Positions 17,833 to 26,286 of a stretch of DNA of 38,101 bases are shown here, piece after piece (the stretch's first letter is position 1; each line of letters opens with the position of its first letter). The translations under genes and the position numbers were made by a program. The notes beneath the pieces are model-generated. The model saw only the letters and a list, made by a program, of their open reading frames with translations, ran no database searches and was not told the DNA's origin. This DNA comes from an uncultured Gammaproteobacteria bacterium (GTDB taxonomy: Bacteria; Pseudomonadota; Gammaproteobacteria; Arenicellales; JAANXG01), in NCBI GenBank assembly GCA_947259395.1, contig CAMYMN010000037.1, positions 1-38,101 of the forward strand, written 5' to 3'.

Positions 17833-18248
17833 CCTGCATATTGCATCAAGGATCCCGGAAGCTGGCGAAGAGATCGGGCGGCTGAACGCCGCGCTGGAAC
17901 GAAACCCATAGCTGGCTATGGGTCGAGTGAAGCGCAAGTGCAGACGTTCGAGATCGAGCCAGGGCCGGGATAGGCGATCGCCAGGGTACAAAGTGTCACT
18001 TTCGCAGCTCAGCGAATTACCTATACCAATCATGTCGATAGGGTTGAATTTCGCCGCCTTGGTGCAATATGCAGGCTAGGCTTAGTCCCCGCACAGCAGG
18101 GGAACTACGCGCAGCACGAGCAATGCAACTGCACTGCACGGGCACCAGCACCAGCACAAGCACTGCAACGGCACCAGTACAAGTCCCGTCGCCAGCATGC
18201 GTGATCCCTTGTGCTGCGCGAAGTCACAGTATTGGTGCAATGTGCAGG
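17833..18248 (+). repeat. Dispersed repeat copy B, composite
   Basis: A 243-bp unit runs from CCTGCATATTGCATC (17833-17847) to GGTGCAATATGCAGG (18061-18075). It shares with copy A, in the same order, the GGATCCCGGAA and CTGGCGAAGAG blocks, the CGCCGCGCTGGAACGAAACC block, and the segments GAGCCAGG-x-CCGGGATAG and CGCCTTGGTGCAATATGCAG. A second, inverted partial copy follows to GGTGCAATGTGCAGG (18234-18248); it is the reverse complement of the left part of copy A, including one tandem unit. A perfect hairpin ACCCATAGC/GCTATGGGT lies at 17904-17923. No coding capacity seen. Confidence 0.8.
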
Positions 18249-18284
18249 CGCGCTAGATTCTACGTCTAAAAATAAACGGGACAA

Positions 18285-18308
18285 TTTATGCGTAAATATA
18301 CGCATAAA
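18285..18308. repeat. Perfect 10-bp inverted repeat downstream of repA
   Basis: TTTATGCGTA and its exact complement flank AATA, just past the repA stop. On the repA strand the T-run precedes the stem instead of following it, so it is not a classical terminator for repA; on the plus strand it is followed by A. It may be a protein-binding palindrome left from the replicon. Confidence 0.75.
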
Positions 18309-18328
18309 AAACAATGAGTTATAGATTG

Positions 18329-19198
18329 TTATCCTAGGTGACGCACGGGCGCTGGGCTCGGCAGCAGGGTGACGCAGGCCCGCTCCAGCTCGAACCGCGC
18401 CGCCGGGTAGATCTTGCGAATACGCTCCGCAGCCTGCCGGAAGCGTTTTTTGAAGTCCCGCAAGCCATCAACGCTGTTGGGATAACCGGCTCCGAATTGA
18501 CTTTGTAATGCCTCCCACGGAATCGAAGCCTTACGCTCGAGATAGCTATAGCGATATGAAAGATAGCAGTAGATGTCTAGCGACATCGGAGATTGTTTCA
18601 GTTCCCGCAGGGCACGCATCGACACAGGATTGGGATGTTCGATGAGCTCGTTGAAAAAGTCGGTGGACAATCGCACTGTGGAGCCCCATAACGCGGCTTG
18701 GTGTGGCTTTTTGGGGTCCCACCACAAGTTATAGTCTTTTGCGACTAACAATTGCGCTCCGACATCCACGTCCTGATCAGTGTAATGACAAGATATTGCC
18801 GAGGAGAACAACCGCACCATCTGTTCGCGCAGGCGGTGAATCGTCCCCCATCGACCACCGGTCGGTAGCAAACCGAGTTCAGACATGAATCCAGATAAAG
18901 TCGGCCCAAACTCCAGCAGCGGATCACCGGTCTTTACCGCCTCAGTTGTGATCCACGCCAGAAGCAGCCGGGGATAGCTCCCAAACGGAAGACCAATGCC
19001 TGATACATCTGCAATCGTTACTGTCACCAGTCCGTTGGTGCGCCGAAACATCGACTCGCTGACGCGACTGTGCGGTATCGCGGCCTGGGTCAACACCCGC
19101 GCCATGTAACCGGTGACGCCGGCGGCGCGCGCTGCATCGGCTTCCAACGCCAGCGCCTCCCGTACTAGATGATCAATGTCCTTCTTAGAGCGCCCCAT
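18329..19198 (-). CDS. Plasmid-type replication initiator, RepA_C family
   Basis: A 289-residue protein matching the plasmid-encoded RepA family throughout: GIGLPFGSYPRLLLAWITTEA, FMSELGLLPTGGRWGTIHRLREQM, WWDPKKPHQAALWGSTVRLS, RALRELKQSPMSLDIYCYLSYR, and PWEALQSQFGAGY. These proteins start replication of broad-host plasmids. Here it lies among chromosomal housekeeping genes with no partition gene, relaxase or obvious iterons in the 200 bp upstream, so I infer a relic or passenger from an integrated plasmid. The frame is intact and full length, with AAAGAGA before the ATG, so it may still be made. Confidence 0.87.
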   Translation of the reverse strand: MGRSKKDIDHLVREALALEADAARAAGVTGYMARVLTQAAIPHSRVSESMFRRTNGLVTVTIADVSGIGLPFGSYPRLLLAWITTEAVKTGDPLLEFGPTLSGFMSELGLLPTGGRWGTIHRLREQMVRLFSSAISCHYTDQDVDVGAQLLVAKDYNLWWDPKKPHQAALWGSTVRLSTDFFNELIEHPNPVSMRALRELKQSPMSLDIYCYLSYRYSYLERKASIPWEALQSQFGAGYPNSVDGLRDFKKRFRQAAERIRKIYPAARFELERACVTLLPSPAPVRHLG

Positions 19199-19411
19199 AG
19201 CGTCTCTTTAGCGGGAGTGAACTGAGTAGTATGTCACGAAACCGGGCCGATCGAAAAGACCATAATCACAAAAATACGGACACCTGCGTGTTGCGAGAGC
19301 AGCAATAGCAAGCGCGAACCATTCAATATCGCTCACTCGTGCGTCACCTGGAATTGTGGTGTCGATCCGGCTTATGGTACAGATAGACGCGTCCAAAGGA
19401 GACTGTCAATC

Positions 19412-20047
19412 TTGCCTTGCAAACAGCGCAATGTCAGAAAACTGGTGATTGCCATGGTGTCGGCCATGGGATGGTCGCAGCTGCATGCACAGAACTATGA
19501 GGTGGTTAATGCATCGCTATTGCTGAAGGGATGTTCTGCCTACGAACGTACCAACAGGGGTGCCGGTGACTTTTCCGGGAGCCCCAAAGACGTGGCTGAT
19601 GCAACCGGATGTCAAGGGTGGATTATTGGTGTATTCCACGCCTTAGTGAAGGCAGACTCGACTCAGTTGTGTTGGTCTGAAGATACCATCGTCAATTTCG
19701 ATCGGATGGTGAGGATAATATTGGCATACCTGGAAACGCATCGGCACAGGCTTAACGAAGATTCGGTAACGCTTGCCCGCGACGCGTTCCGACAAGCATT
19801 TCCATGCCCACTCACGGACGTTGCTTTTTACCAAACTCGCTTGGCGAACCTCGGTTATGACCCTGGCCCAATCGATGGTTATCTGGGAGACCGCACGACG
19901 GCAGCCATCCGCGCGTTCCAGCAGGCGCGTGGCCTGCCGGTCACCGGGGAATTGTCTCCGGACGTTGAAACTGCTATTCGTGAAGATATGTGGGATAGTA
20001 ATTACAGATCAATCATCGAAAAGCGGAACGACACTAACCAGCATTGA
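19412..20047 (+). CDS. Secreted protein: Rap1a/Tai-like domain plus peptidoglycan-binding domain
   Basis: The 211-residue product begins at TTG 19412, with AAAGGAG ten bases upstream. Residues 1-26 form a signal peptide ending LHA-Q. Residues 31-132 resemble the Rap1a/Tai immunity domain: four cysteines (C41, C67 in GCQGWIIGVFHA, C87, C132), and the helix VRIILAYLETHRHRLNEDSVTLARDAFRQAFPC. Residues 138-190 are a peptidoglycan-binding type 1 domain (LANLGYDPGPIDGYLGDRTTAAIRAFQ). Rap1a-fold proteins in type VI secretion inhibit amidase toxins, but the same fold occurs in many periplasmic proteins without that role. No toxin gene is adjacent. Confidence 0.72.
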   Translation: MPCKQRNVRKLVIAMVSAMGWSQLHAQNYEVVNASLLLKGCSAYERTNRGAGDFSGSPKDVADATGCQGWIIGVFHALVKADSTQLCWSEDTIVNFDRMVRIILAYLETHRHRLNEDSVTLARDAFRQAFPCPLTDVAFYQTRLANLGYDPGPIDGYLGDRTTAAIRAFQQARGLPVTGELSPDVETAIREDMWDSNYRSIIEKRNDTNQH

Positions 20048-20320
20048 GTTGATGGCGATATCGACATTAACCGCAACCCGTGCAGTCCAGGAAATAGATT
20101 TTCGGCAGGCAGGGTGTTCAACATAGCGACCCTGTACATCGCTTGTGCCGGATTGCGCAAATAGGCATAATTCTCGCCCCCATAGCGCGTGCTTTTTCGA
20201 GAATAAAGCTTCTTGTCAGTGCCGTTGTGGATTTTTCAGTTCGAATCGCATGAACCGCCTCGGATTAGTAAAGTTGGGAAAATGTTGATTTCCGAAATAG
20301 GCTGTCGTTGCGGTATTTCC

Positions 20321-20394
20321 GGCTGGGTGGCAGAGTGGTTATGCAGCGGCCTGCAAAGCCGTGGACGTCGGTTCGATTCCGTCCCCAGCCTCCA
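20321..20394 (+). tRNA. tRNA-Cys (GCA)
   Basis: A 74-nt cloverleaf: acceptor GGCTGGG pairs with CCCAGCC, anticodon loop CTGCAAA with anticodon GCA at 20353-20355, T arm GGTTCGATTCC, discriminator T and CCA. It is 41 bases before tRNA-Leu and 4.4 kb after tRNA-Gly. Confidence 0.96.
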
Positions 20395-20435
20395 ACCGCA
20401 TAGATGGGGTTGGAGTTGACCGATTCCAGATTCCG

Positions 20436-20521
20436 GCCCGGGTGGCGAAACTGGTAGACGCAAGGGACTTAAAATCCCTCGGATTGTATCCGTGCCGGTT
20501 CGAATCCGGCCCCGGGCACCA
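20436..20521 (+). tRNA. tRNA-Leu (TAA)
   Basis: An 86-nt class II tRNA: acceptor GCCCGGG pairs with CCCGGGC, anticodon loop CTTAAAA with anticodon TAA at 20470-20472, long variable arm CTCGGATTGTATCCGT, T arm GGTTCGAATCC, and CCA. In E. coli the same species (leuZ) follows glyW and cysT. Confidence 0.96.
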
Positions 20522-20691
20522 CACAATATCGGCGTTCAACGAACATCACCCCTTGACCCGGAACACGCCGCAACCCAGGAACGAGAGCTGTCCCGCCACC
20601 GCTCAAAATCTCCGAGCAAATGAACTCGGAATGCGCCAAGGCCTGAATTGCCGGTATTAACAATCGTCGACAAGTATTAAGTTGAGCGCTC

Positions 20692-21534
20692 ATGATGTCG
20701 TTCGATAAGAAACTGCTCATCATTATCCTCCTGATAGGACTGATTTTTGTGGTGTCTGTGATTGGCTATCAGTTTTACGGAGCAGCCATCTACAGCGTAA
20801 CGATCACTATGACGTCAGTGTTGGTGTGTGTTTTGCTGCTGGAAGCACAAAGACGTATACGCAACGAAACGCGAGTACACGTGGAACTCGTTTATAGACA
20901 ACTCGAGGCCTATACTGCGCTTGTTCACTTCCTCCAACCAAAAATTCCGTTTCCAAATTTTAGAGGTTGGTCCGCGTCTCCGGATTTTCTTAAGCTCGTC
21001 ATCGATACGGTTTTGTTGCGTAAACCGACGCTCGTTCTCGAATATGGAAGCGGTACATCGACTGTAGTCATCGCTTACTGCCTCAAGCGTATTGGAGCGG
21101 GGCGGTTAATTTCACTCGAACATGAAAAGGTCTATGTTGAACGAACAAAGTCTATGCTTCGAGCGCACGATCTGGAACAATGGGCTGAAGTCAAATTATC
21201 ACCGTTGGTTAAACGGCAAATCGGTACTAAAGACTGGCTTTGGTACGATTTTGATCTCAATACCTTATCCGGAACCTTAGACATGCTTCTAGTCGATGGA
21301 CCTCCGCATAATGTACAAAATCTTGCCAGATACCCTGCCTATCCGATGGCCGCTCCGCGATTGAGTACCGACTGGGTGCTGATCATGGATGACGGATTAC
21401 GACAAAGCGAGCAAGACACCGTTAAGCTCTGGGATGAAGCCTATCCAAACATATCGTACCGGTATGTCGATTTGGAAAAAGGTTGTTTCTTGATGTCCCC
21501 ACATCGTGACTGTGAGAGTAATGATCGATGTTAG
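20692..21534 (+). CDS. Membrane-anchored class I SAM-dependent methyltransferase-like protein
   Basis: The 280-residue protein has two N-terminal hydrophobic helices (about 7-26 and 29-50), then a Rossmann-type domain: motif I LVLEYGSGTST (114-124), an acidic residue after strand 2 in LISLEHE, and DMLLVDGPPH near 198-207 as the later strand. The pattern resembles methyltransferases of surface polysaccharide or unknown small-molecule loci. It overlaps the glycosyltransferase gene, suggesting both act on the same envelope glycan. Codon use and AT content look higher than in the housekeeping genes. Substrate unknown. Confidence 0.7.
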   Translation: MMSFDKKLLIIILLIGLIFVVSVIGYQFYGAAIYSVTITMTSVLVCVLLLEAQRRIRNETRVHVELVYRQLEAYTALVHFLQPKIPFPNFRGWSASPDFLKLVIDTVLLRKPTLVLEYGSGTSTVVIAYCLKRIGAGRLISLEHEKVYVERTKSMLRAHDLEQWAEVKLSPLVKRQIGTKDWLWYDFDLNTLSGTLDMLLVDGPPHNVQNLARYPAYPMAAPRLSTDWVLIMDDGLRQSEQDTVKLWDEAYPNISYRYVDLEKGCFLMSPHRDCESNDRC

Positions 21535-22465
21535 CATTGTGATACCTACCTACAACAGGACGCAGTCTGTAGGGCAAGCCATTGAGTCGTGTCTCGCACA
21601 AGATGGATTAGCATTGGAGGTCGTGTTAGTCGACGATGCGTCCTCTCGCATGCCTGTAAGTTCGACACTTCGTGCCGACGCCAGAATTCGTATCATTGAG
21701 CTCGAAAAAAGAGAGGGCCCCAGTAATGCGCGGAATGTGGGCTTAAAAGCGGCCCGCGGGCAATACGTTAAATTTCTGGATTCGGACGACGTACTGGTGG
21801 CCAACACACTGAGCCAGGAAGTTATGGCTGCCAGGCAAACGGACGCAGACATTGTTGTCAGCAATTGGGGTACTAGAACCGTCGATCCAGAGTGGAAGCC
21901 AATCCCCGGCAGTGACTCTATTCAGGATTGTCCCGTGTTCGGCAACGTGATAGACGATGTATTGGTCGGTAAATCGACCATAATCTCTGCGGCATTGTAT
22001 CGTATGGATCTGGTTTCGAACCTGAAATGGGACACCGATCTTAAAAAGCTGCAGGACTGGGACTGGTTTTGCCAGTGCGCACTACGTGCAAAACGTATCT
22101 ATCGCCTGCCGTTGATAACATCTTGGTGGCAGCACCATGCATCCCCCAGGGTGACTAAATCTGGTGCGTTATTGCAAGCTCAGAGCCACCACCACGTACT
22201 GCGAAAGATTGAGCATTTCTTGCGCCAAGGTGGTTTTTTATCCGCACAACGTAAACAGCGGCTGGCGCAGTACTATTACAAGGAGATAAGGACATTGGCA
22301 AGATGCAATTACCAACAAGCTGTCCGGGCACTCGATCATATTTTTTCTTTGGATGCTCACTTCAAACCCGTCGATGAAGAGCCCAGCCGCATCATCAGGT
22401 TGCTCACGTCATTGTTCGGCGTGCGGCGGACAATTCATATTTATGCGTTGGTTAAACGTCAATAA
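21521..22465 (+). CDS. Glycosyltransferase family 2 protein
   Basis: A 314-residue GT-A fold enzyme: VSIVIPTYNRTQSVGQAI at the start, VVLVDDASS, then ARNVGLKAARGQYVKFLDSDDVL with the metal-binding DSD. It probably transfers a sugar from a nucleotide donor at the inner face of the membrane. ATG 21521 (MIDVSIVIP) is chosen over GTG 21506, which only adds five residues. It overlaps the methyltransferase by 14 bases, so the pair is one operon. Acceptor and donor cannot be told. Confidence 0.86.
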   Translation: MIDVSIVIPTYNRTQSVGQAIESCLAQDGLALEVVLVDDASSRMPVSSTLRADARIRIIELEKREGPSNARNVGLKAARGQYVKFLDSDDVLVANTLSQEVMAARQTDADIVVSNWGTRTVDPEWKPIPGSDSIQDCPVFGNVIDDVLVGKSTIISAALYRMDLVSNLKWDTDLKKLQDWDWFCQCALRAKRIYRLPLITSWWQHHASPRVTKSGALLQAQSHHHVLRKIEHFLRQGGFLSAQRKQRLAQYYYKEIRTLARCNYQQAVRALDHIFSLDAHFKPVDEEPSRIIRLLTSLFGVRRTIHIYALVKRQ

Positions 22466-22854
22466 CTGATTCACATCGGCCATCACCGGTCAGTGCCCAT
22501 GGTACATGTCCTAGTGCTCAGTAGTGAGTGCATCTAGGCCACGGCGAACCGCCGGTAAGCGCTGCTTGAGCTTTCATTCCGGGTATCGTGAATCGTCATC
22601 GTATGTTGCTTGATCGCCGTCCACGGATTTCGCGGTCAGCGATTCCGAATAACGGAAGTTACCGGCTCGCGTGACTGCGCTTTCGGGTGTCAACACCTTG
22701 CGTGCACGATCCGAGCTCAAACCGCGCGGTGATATTCAGTTGTCTTCGCGGGGTAACGTCGAAAAGTTGGATATTTCTATACCACGAGTTTCATATGTCA
22801 AAATCATGACATGACTTCGACGCACCACTCGGCAACGGTCAGCATCTTTATATA
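22466..22854. other. Intergenic stretch with one small inverted repeat
   Basis: No gene recognised. ATGTCA AAATCA TGACAT (22795-22812) is a six-base-arm inverted repeat. The open frame that becomes the membrane-protein fragment downstream starts after a TGA near 22808 without an ATG, so some of this stretch could be decayed coding sequence. Confidence 0.45.
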
Positions 22855-22884
22855 TTGACCCACTGGCATCCGCTACCAAGACGA

Positions 22885-23187
22885 ATGGTGTTGGGTATTA
22901 TTCATCTCGTAAAAATCGTGATGGTGTTACTCTGGCTCGGGGCGTTCCTGGTGTTTGTGCACCGCCGCCGAGCCACTATGCACGAGTCCTTGGATTGGTT
23001 TGGCCTAACCTTGGCTTCGGTTGCTGCGTGCAAATACGCGGCTGTATTCGTAGGAATCTCCATCACTCATGCCGGTCCAGAGTGTCGGCTTCTTCTTAGC
23101 GGACTCCCGGCGATACAGGGCGCGGCAGCGTATACGCTCATCCATATCGGGCGTTGGTGGCAGAGCACACGTGCCTTGAACAAATAG
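22885..23187 (+). pseudogene. Possible C-terminal fragment of a membrane glycosyltransferase
   Basis: About 100 residues from ATG 22885 contain two or three hydrophobic helices (VKIVMVLLWLGAFLVFV, WFGLTLASVAACKYAAVFVGI) and end HAGPECRLLLSGLPAIQGAAAYTL. That ending resembles the pattern in which polytopic mannosyl- or arabinosyltransferases finish (HASxRYLLPxLPAL). The frame is open further upstream to a TGA with no start, so I infer the remnant of a longer gene. It could instead be a genuine small membrane protein. Confidence 0.35.
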
Positions 23188-23702
23188 CTCTTTTGAAAAA
23201 CTCGTGTTGGGTTACCTTTTGTCGCATGCACCCGTGAGCTTGGTATGCGCAAAAACTAGCGACTGGGCGAGCAACAATTGTGGGTAAATAACAAACCTTG
23301 TTTAGCGGTGACTGATGTCCGACGCATCATGGGCTAGGTACTCACGGCGCTGAATTCAAATTTTTCCCGGTCGGAAGGCGAGGGCGGTGATACGAGGGAA
23401 ATCGAGGTGAAATTGGCATACCCAACACATCGTTTCTTCGCCGATGGTGAAATAGAAACAAAATGATGCAACGCTGCAGCGCAAGCCAGTGTGTTTGGCA
23501 TGCGGGTGTCGGCGAAGATACACGCGGCCAGCGAGCGTTTGCGCGGTGATTTTTTGCCGCTTCAACGTGCCCGGTGATCCCGGTTTTCGGTGACGGTGAC
23601 GCTATTTTTACCCCATATTTACTTGCAATTCAGCGAATAACAGCCATATTTAAGTTGAAGACACACGAATACACAATATTGTTTTTACGGGGGTGTGGTG
23701 TC
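23188..23702. other. 515-bp stretch without a supported gene
   Basis: A minus-strand frame of 69 codons (23356-23565) is cysteine-rich, but has no recognised family and no ribosome-binding site. I see nothing else apart from the ACGGGGG preceding the DUF1178 start. Confidence 0.4.
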
Positions 23703-24089
23703 ATGGTGGTCAAGTACGATCTGTGCTGTGAACTCGGTCATGAGTTCGAAGGTTGGTTCCGAACTGAAGATGAATTCGTGCGCCAACAAGACTATGGTTT
23801 GGTAACCTGTCCAGTTTGTGAGTGCTCGGGCGTAAACAGAATCTCCGCGTGGATAGTGCAAGCTGATTCGGAAATCGACGAAGTGAGATACTCCGACGAG
23901 TATCAGCGCACTAAGACGTTGTTACAACAGATTAACGAATTCGTTGATCAAAACGTCGATAACGCTCGCGAAGCAGAATGTCCGGCGCCGAGACGAGAGT
24001 TGAGAAAGGTCGAACAACTACATGCCGAAGGAGTGGCCGCAGTGCCGGCTCCTTTCGACGCCGGCATAGATAAAAACAAACTAAATTAG
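23703..24089 (+). CDS. DUF1178 family protein
   Basis: A 128-residue protein starting MVVKYDLCCELGHEFEGWF, the DUF1178 signature, with LVTCPVCECSGVNRIS as the short zinc-ribbon-like CPxC segment. An upstream in-frame ATG at 23574 would add 43 residues with no family match; ACGGGGG seven bases before 23703 supports the shorter form. The usual C-terminal ExLPFG-like block is not obvious, so the tail is divergent. Its stop is six bases from the convergent sensor kinase. Function unknown. Confidence 0.82.
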   Translation: MVVKYDLCCELGHEFEGWFRTEDEFVRQQDYGLVTCPVCECSGVNRISAWIVQADSEIDEVRYSDEYQRTKTLLQQINEFVDQNVDNAREAECPAPRRELRKVEQLHAEGVAAVPAPFDAGIDKNKLN

Positions 24090-24095
24090 CCAGGC

Positions 24096-26270
24096 TCAAG
24101 CGGCCTTCGCCAGGGGCAGAGAGACGGTAAACACCGCCCCTGGTTTGTCGTTGCGGTTTATCGCTCGCACCTTTCCGCGATGGAACTCAGCGATCAATCG
24201 CACGATATACAGGCCCAAGCCGAGGCGGGATTGCTTCGCGTTTTTCTTACCGATCGACACCATAGGATCAAATAAACGATCTCGCATCACCACCGGTAAG
24301 TTTGACCCCTCATTCAGCACGCTCAAGTTCGCGTAACCGTCGACTCGATCCAACCGCACCATAATGGGTGTCCCTTGATTACCGAAATCAACTGCGTTAT
24401 CGGCCAGTTTGTCGAGCATCTGCGCGATGTGGTCGGGCGTGCCGGAGATGCGTAACGGCGCGGCCCTGACGTCCAACTGGAATGCGCGGTCGGGGTGGCT
24501 GAGGCGATAACCTTCGACATAGCTGGAAACAAGATGGACTAGATCAAACTCTTCACGGGATTCGGCCTGCATGGCTTCTTCCAGGTTCGCCGCCTCAGTC
24601 AAGTTAGTAAGAATCGACCCCAAGCGGATGATGCCGTTCTTGGCACGTTGCATATATTTGCTTTGCTGGGTTTGCGGGATTTCGTCCTGCAGGTTATCCA
24701 GCGAAGAATTCACGACATTCAATGGATTGCTGAGTTCATGGGCGAGGGTATCCGGCATGCCTTCCAAATACCGTGTGTACGCGCCCAAGCGCCCCAACAT
24801 TCCGGTCACGCTCCGCGAAAGGTCGCCGATCTCATCCCCTGAATTCGCTTCCGCTGTGATTTGATCCGTACATACCCTTCCGTCGGGTCCGATGGCGTGT
24901 TCCGCTGCGTTGCGTAATCGGCGAATGCGCATAGTGATGCGTGACGCGAACACCAGCAATGCGCCGGATACGATGATCAGGACCAGCAGTGTCACACTGA
25001 TCACATTTTCAAGCACCTGTTTTTGCGGGAACAAGACTTCATTGCTGCTTTGCTCTACCACCACCACGCCGAGAATTTCGTCGCCAGACCACACCGGATG
25101 CGCCGCCATCAAAATTTGGGTGGTGCCGTCCAATGACGGTCGGCGCTCGGTTTGCGGGGAGCCGGACAATGCCTTTTTGAATATCTCATCGTTTCGGTGC
25201 GACACATCCGTCGATACGTCCTGGATTTTACCGGTCGGTGTTTCCAGTATCAGGTTATAGACGCCCCGCAGCGCCCAGTCATACCAAACACCCAGCCTGT
25301 CGCGCAAACTCTCCGGGTCCGTTTTGTGCTCTGGTTCCCGGGATAACTTCCCGACCACCGCGCGCACACGTTGTTTGTCGTCCAACACCCAAATTCTTGC
25401 CACCGGCCGGTCAAGGCCCCGCAAGATCTTGGCAATCTCCGGCGAGTGTATTAACAGCCGGTTCAACGGCTCCTTGGCCACATCCTGTGAGGCGTTGAGG
25501 ATAAGGTCGACGTCAGGCCGCTGTTCAACGTCGATATCCGCGACGCTGAATCCAAGGCGAGTCTGAGAACTGACCATGAATCGTGGTATTCGTAACTCCA
25601 CCACATAGCCACTGTCGGTGGGCAAAAACTCCGCCGCAATGTCATAGTTCGGGTCGCCAGTCAACGACAAGCGCCAGTCGGCGTCTACGAGATAAACGCT
25701 CATTCGTCCTGGTTGCCGTATGGTGAGCAAGTAACGTTTCACTGGACCGCCTGGGTCCTGCATGGCGACCCGTAGATGGTCACTGGCATCCAAACGCCGG
25801 AGTTTGAGGTTCCTGGGCACCACCTTGTCATCCGTGACTTCAAAAAACGCATAGAGATATGGGCCGCGATACCCGATCAAGTGACGAAACGATAGCGAGT
25901 AGGGATCGTATTCAGGTCCACAAAGCAGACGGTCGGCACCGTCGTAGGTGACCGCTTGATCCAATTGCTCGCCCCAATCGCCGAGGCGTCCGTCCAGACG
26001 CACGTAGTTGGGCAGGGGATAGGCAAACATATCATTGGGATCACCTATCAATTTAGATGCGCCGGTGTCCGGATCAAAAAACTCCGGGCGATCGTGTAGC
26101 ACTGTCGACACGGCGCGCGCGGTGAGATTCAGGGCGTTCTCCTGGCCCTGCAAAAGAAAGGACTTCATCTCGCGCACGTACTGATATCCCATCCACGGAA
26201 TCAGCAACAACGCCACTGCTACCAGTAGTAATTTGGTGCGAATACTGAGGCCGTGTGCTGTTTTTGCCAT
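24096..26270 (-). CDS. pdsS: Sensor histidine kinase, proteobacterial dedicated-sortase type (PdsS-like)
   Basis: The 724-residue membrane kinase has helix 1 at about 13-30 and helix 2 at about 422-444. The large periplasmic part contains a DGRLGDWGEQL segment with later beta strands (90-250) that resembles a CBM9/DOMON-like sugar-binding fold, then a second sensing region. A HAMP-like linker precedes H511 in LAHELSNPLNVV, N625 in DKLADNAVDFG, and the G-box RLGLGLYIV (682-690). The domain order matches the kinase paired with variant sortases in proteobacteria. The response regulator gene is 16 bases upstream. No sortase or LPXTG-type target is in the window. Family call is from recall of the architecture. 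Confidence 0.75.
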   Translation of the reverse strand: MAKTAHGLSIRTKLLLVAVALLLIPWMGYQYVREMKSFLLQGQENALNLTARAVSTVLHDRPEFFDPDTGASKLIGDPNDMFAYPLPNYVRLDGRLGDWGEQLDQAVTYDGADRLLCGPEYDPYSLSFRHLIGYRGPYLYAFFEVTDDKVVPRNLKLRRLDASDHLRVAMQDPGGPVKRYLLTIRQPGRMSVYLVDADWRLSLTGDPNYDIAAEFLPTDSGYVVELRIPRFMVSSQTRLGFSVADIDVEQRPDVDLILNASQDVAKEPLNRLLIHSPEIAKILRGLDRPVARIWVLDDKQRVRAVVGKLSREPEHKTDPESLRDRLGVWYDWALRGVYNLILETPTGKIQDVSTDVSHRNDEIFKKALSGSPQTERRPSLDGTTQILMAAHPVWSGDEILGVVVVEQSSNEVLFPQKQVLENVISVTLLVLIIVSGALLVFASRITMRIRRLRNAAEHAIGPDGRVCTDQITAEANSGDEIGDLSRSVTGMLGRLGAYTRYLEGMPDTLAHELSNPLNVVNSSLDNLQDEIPQTQQSKYMQRAKNGIIRLGSILTNLTEAANLEEAMQAESREEFDLVHLVSSYVEGYRLSHPDRAFQLDVRAAPLRISGTPDHIAQMLDKLADNAVDFGNQGTPIMVRLDRVDGYANLSVLNEGSNLPVVMRDRLFDPMVSIGKKNAKQSRLGLGLYIVRLIAEFHRGKVRAINRNDKPGAVFTVSLPLAKAA

Positions 26271-26286
26271 GAGCTAAACAGTGCCG

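Noticed and set aside
18285..18308. Calling the inverted repeat a repA terminator
   Set aside because: On the repA strand the T-run comes before, not after, the stem.
20236..20539. Minus-strand frames with CXPGPDSNRHG-like translation
   Set aside because: They are the known artefact of translating tRNA-Leu and tRNA-Cys in reverse.
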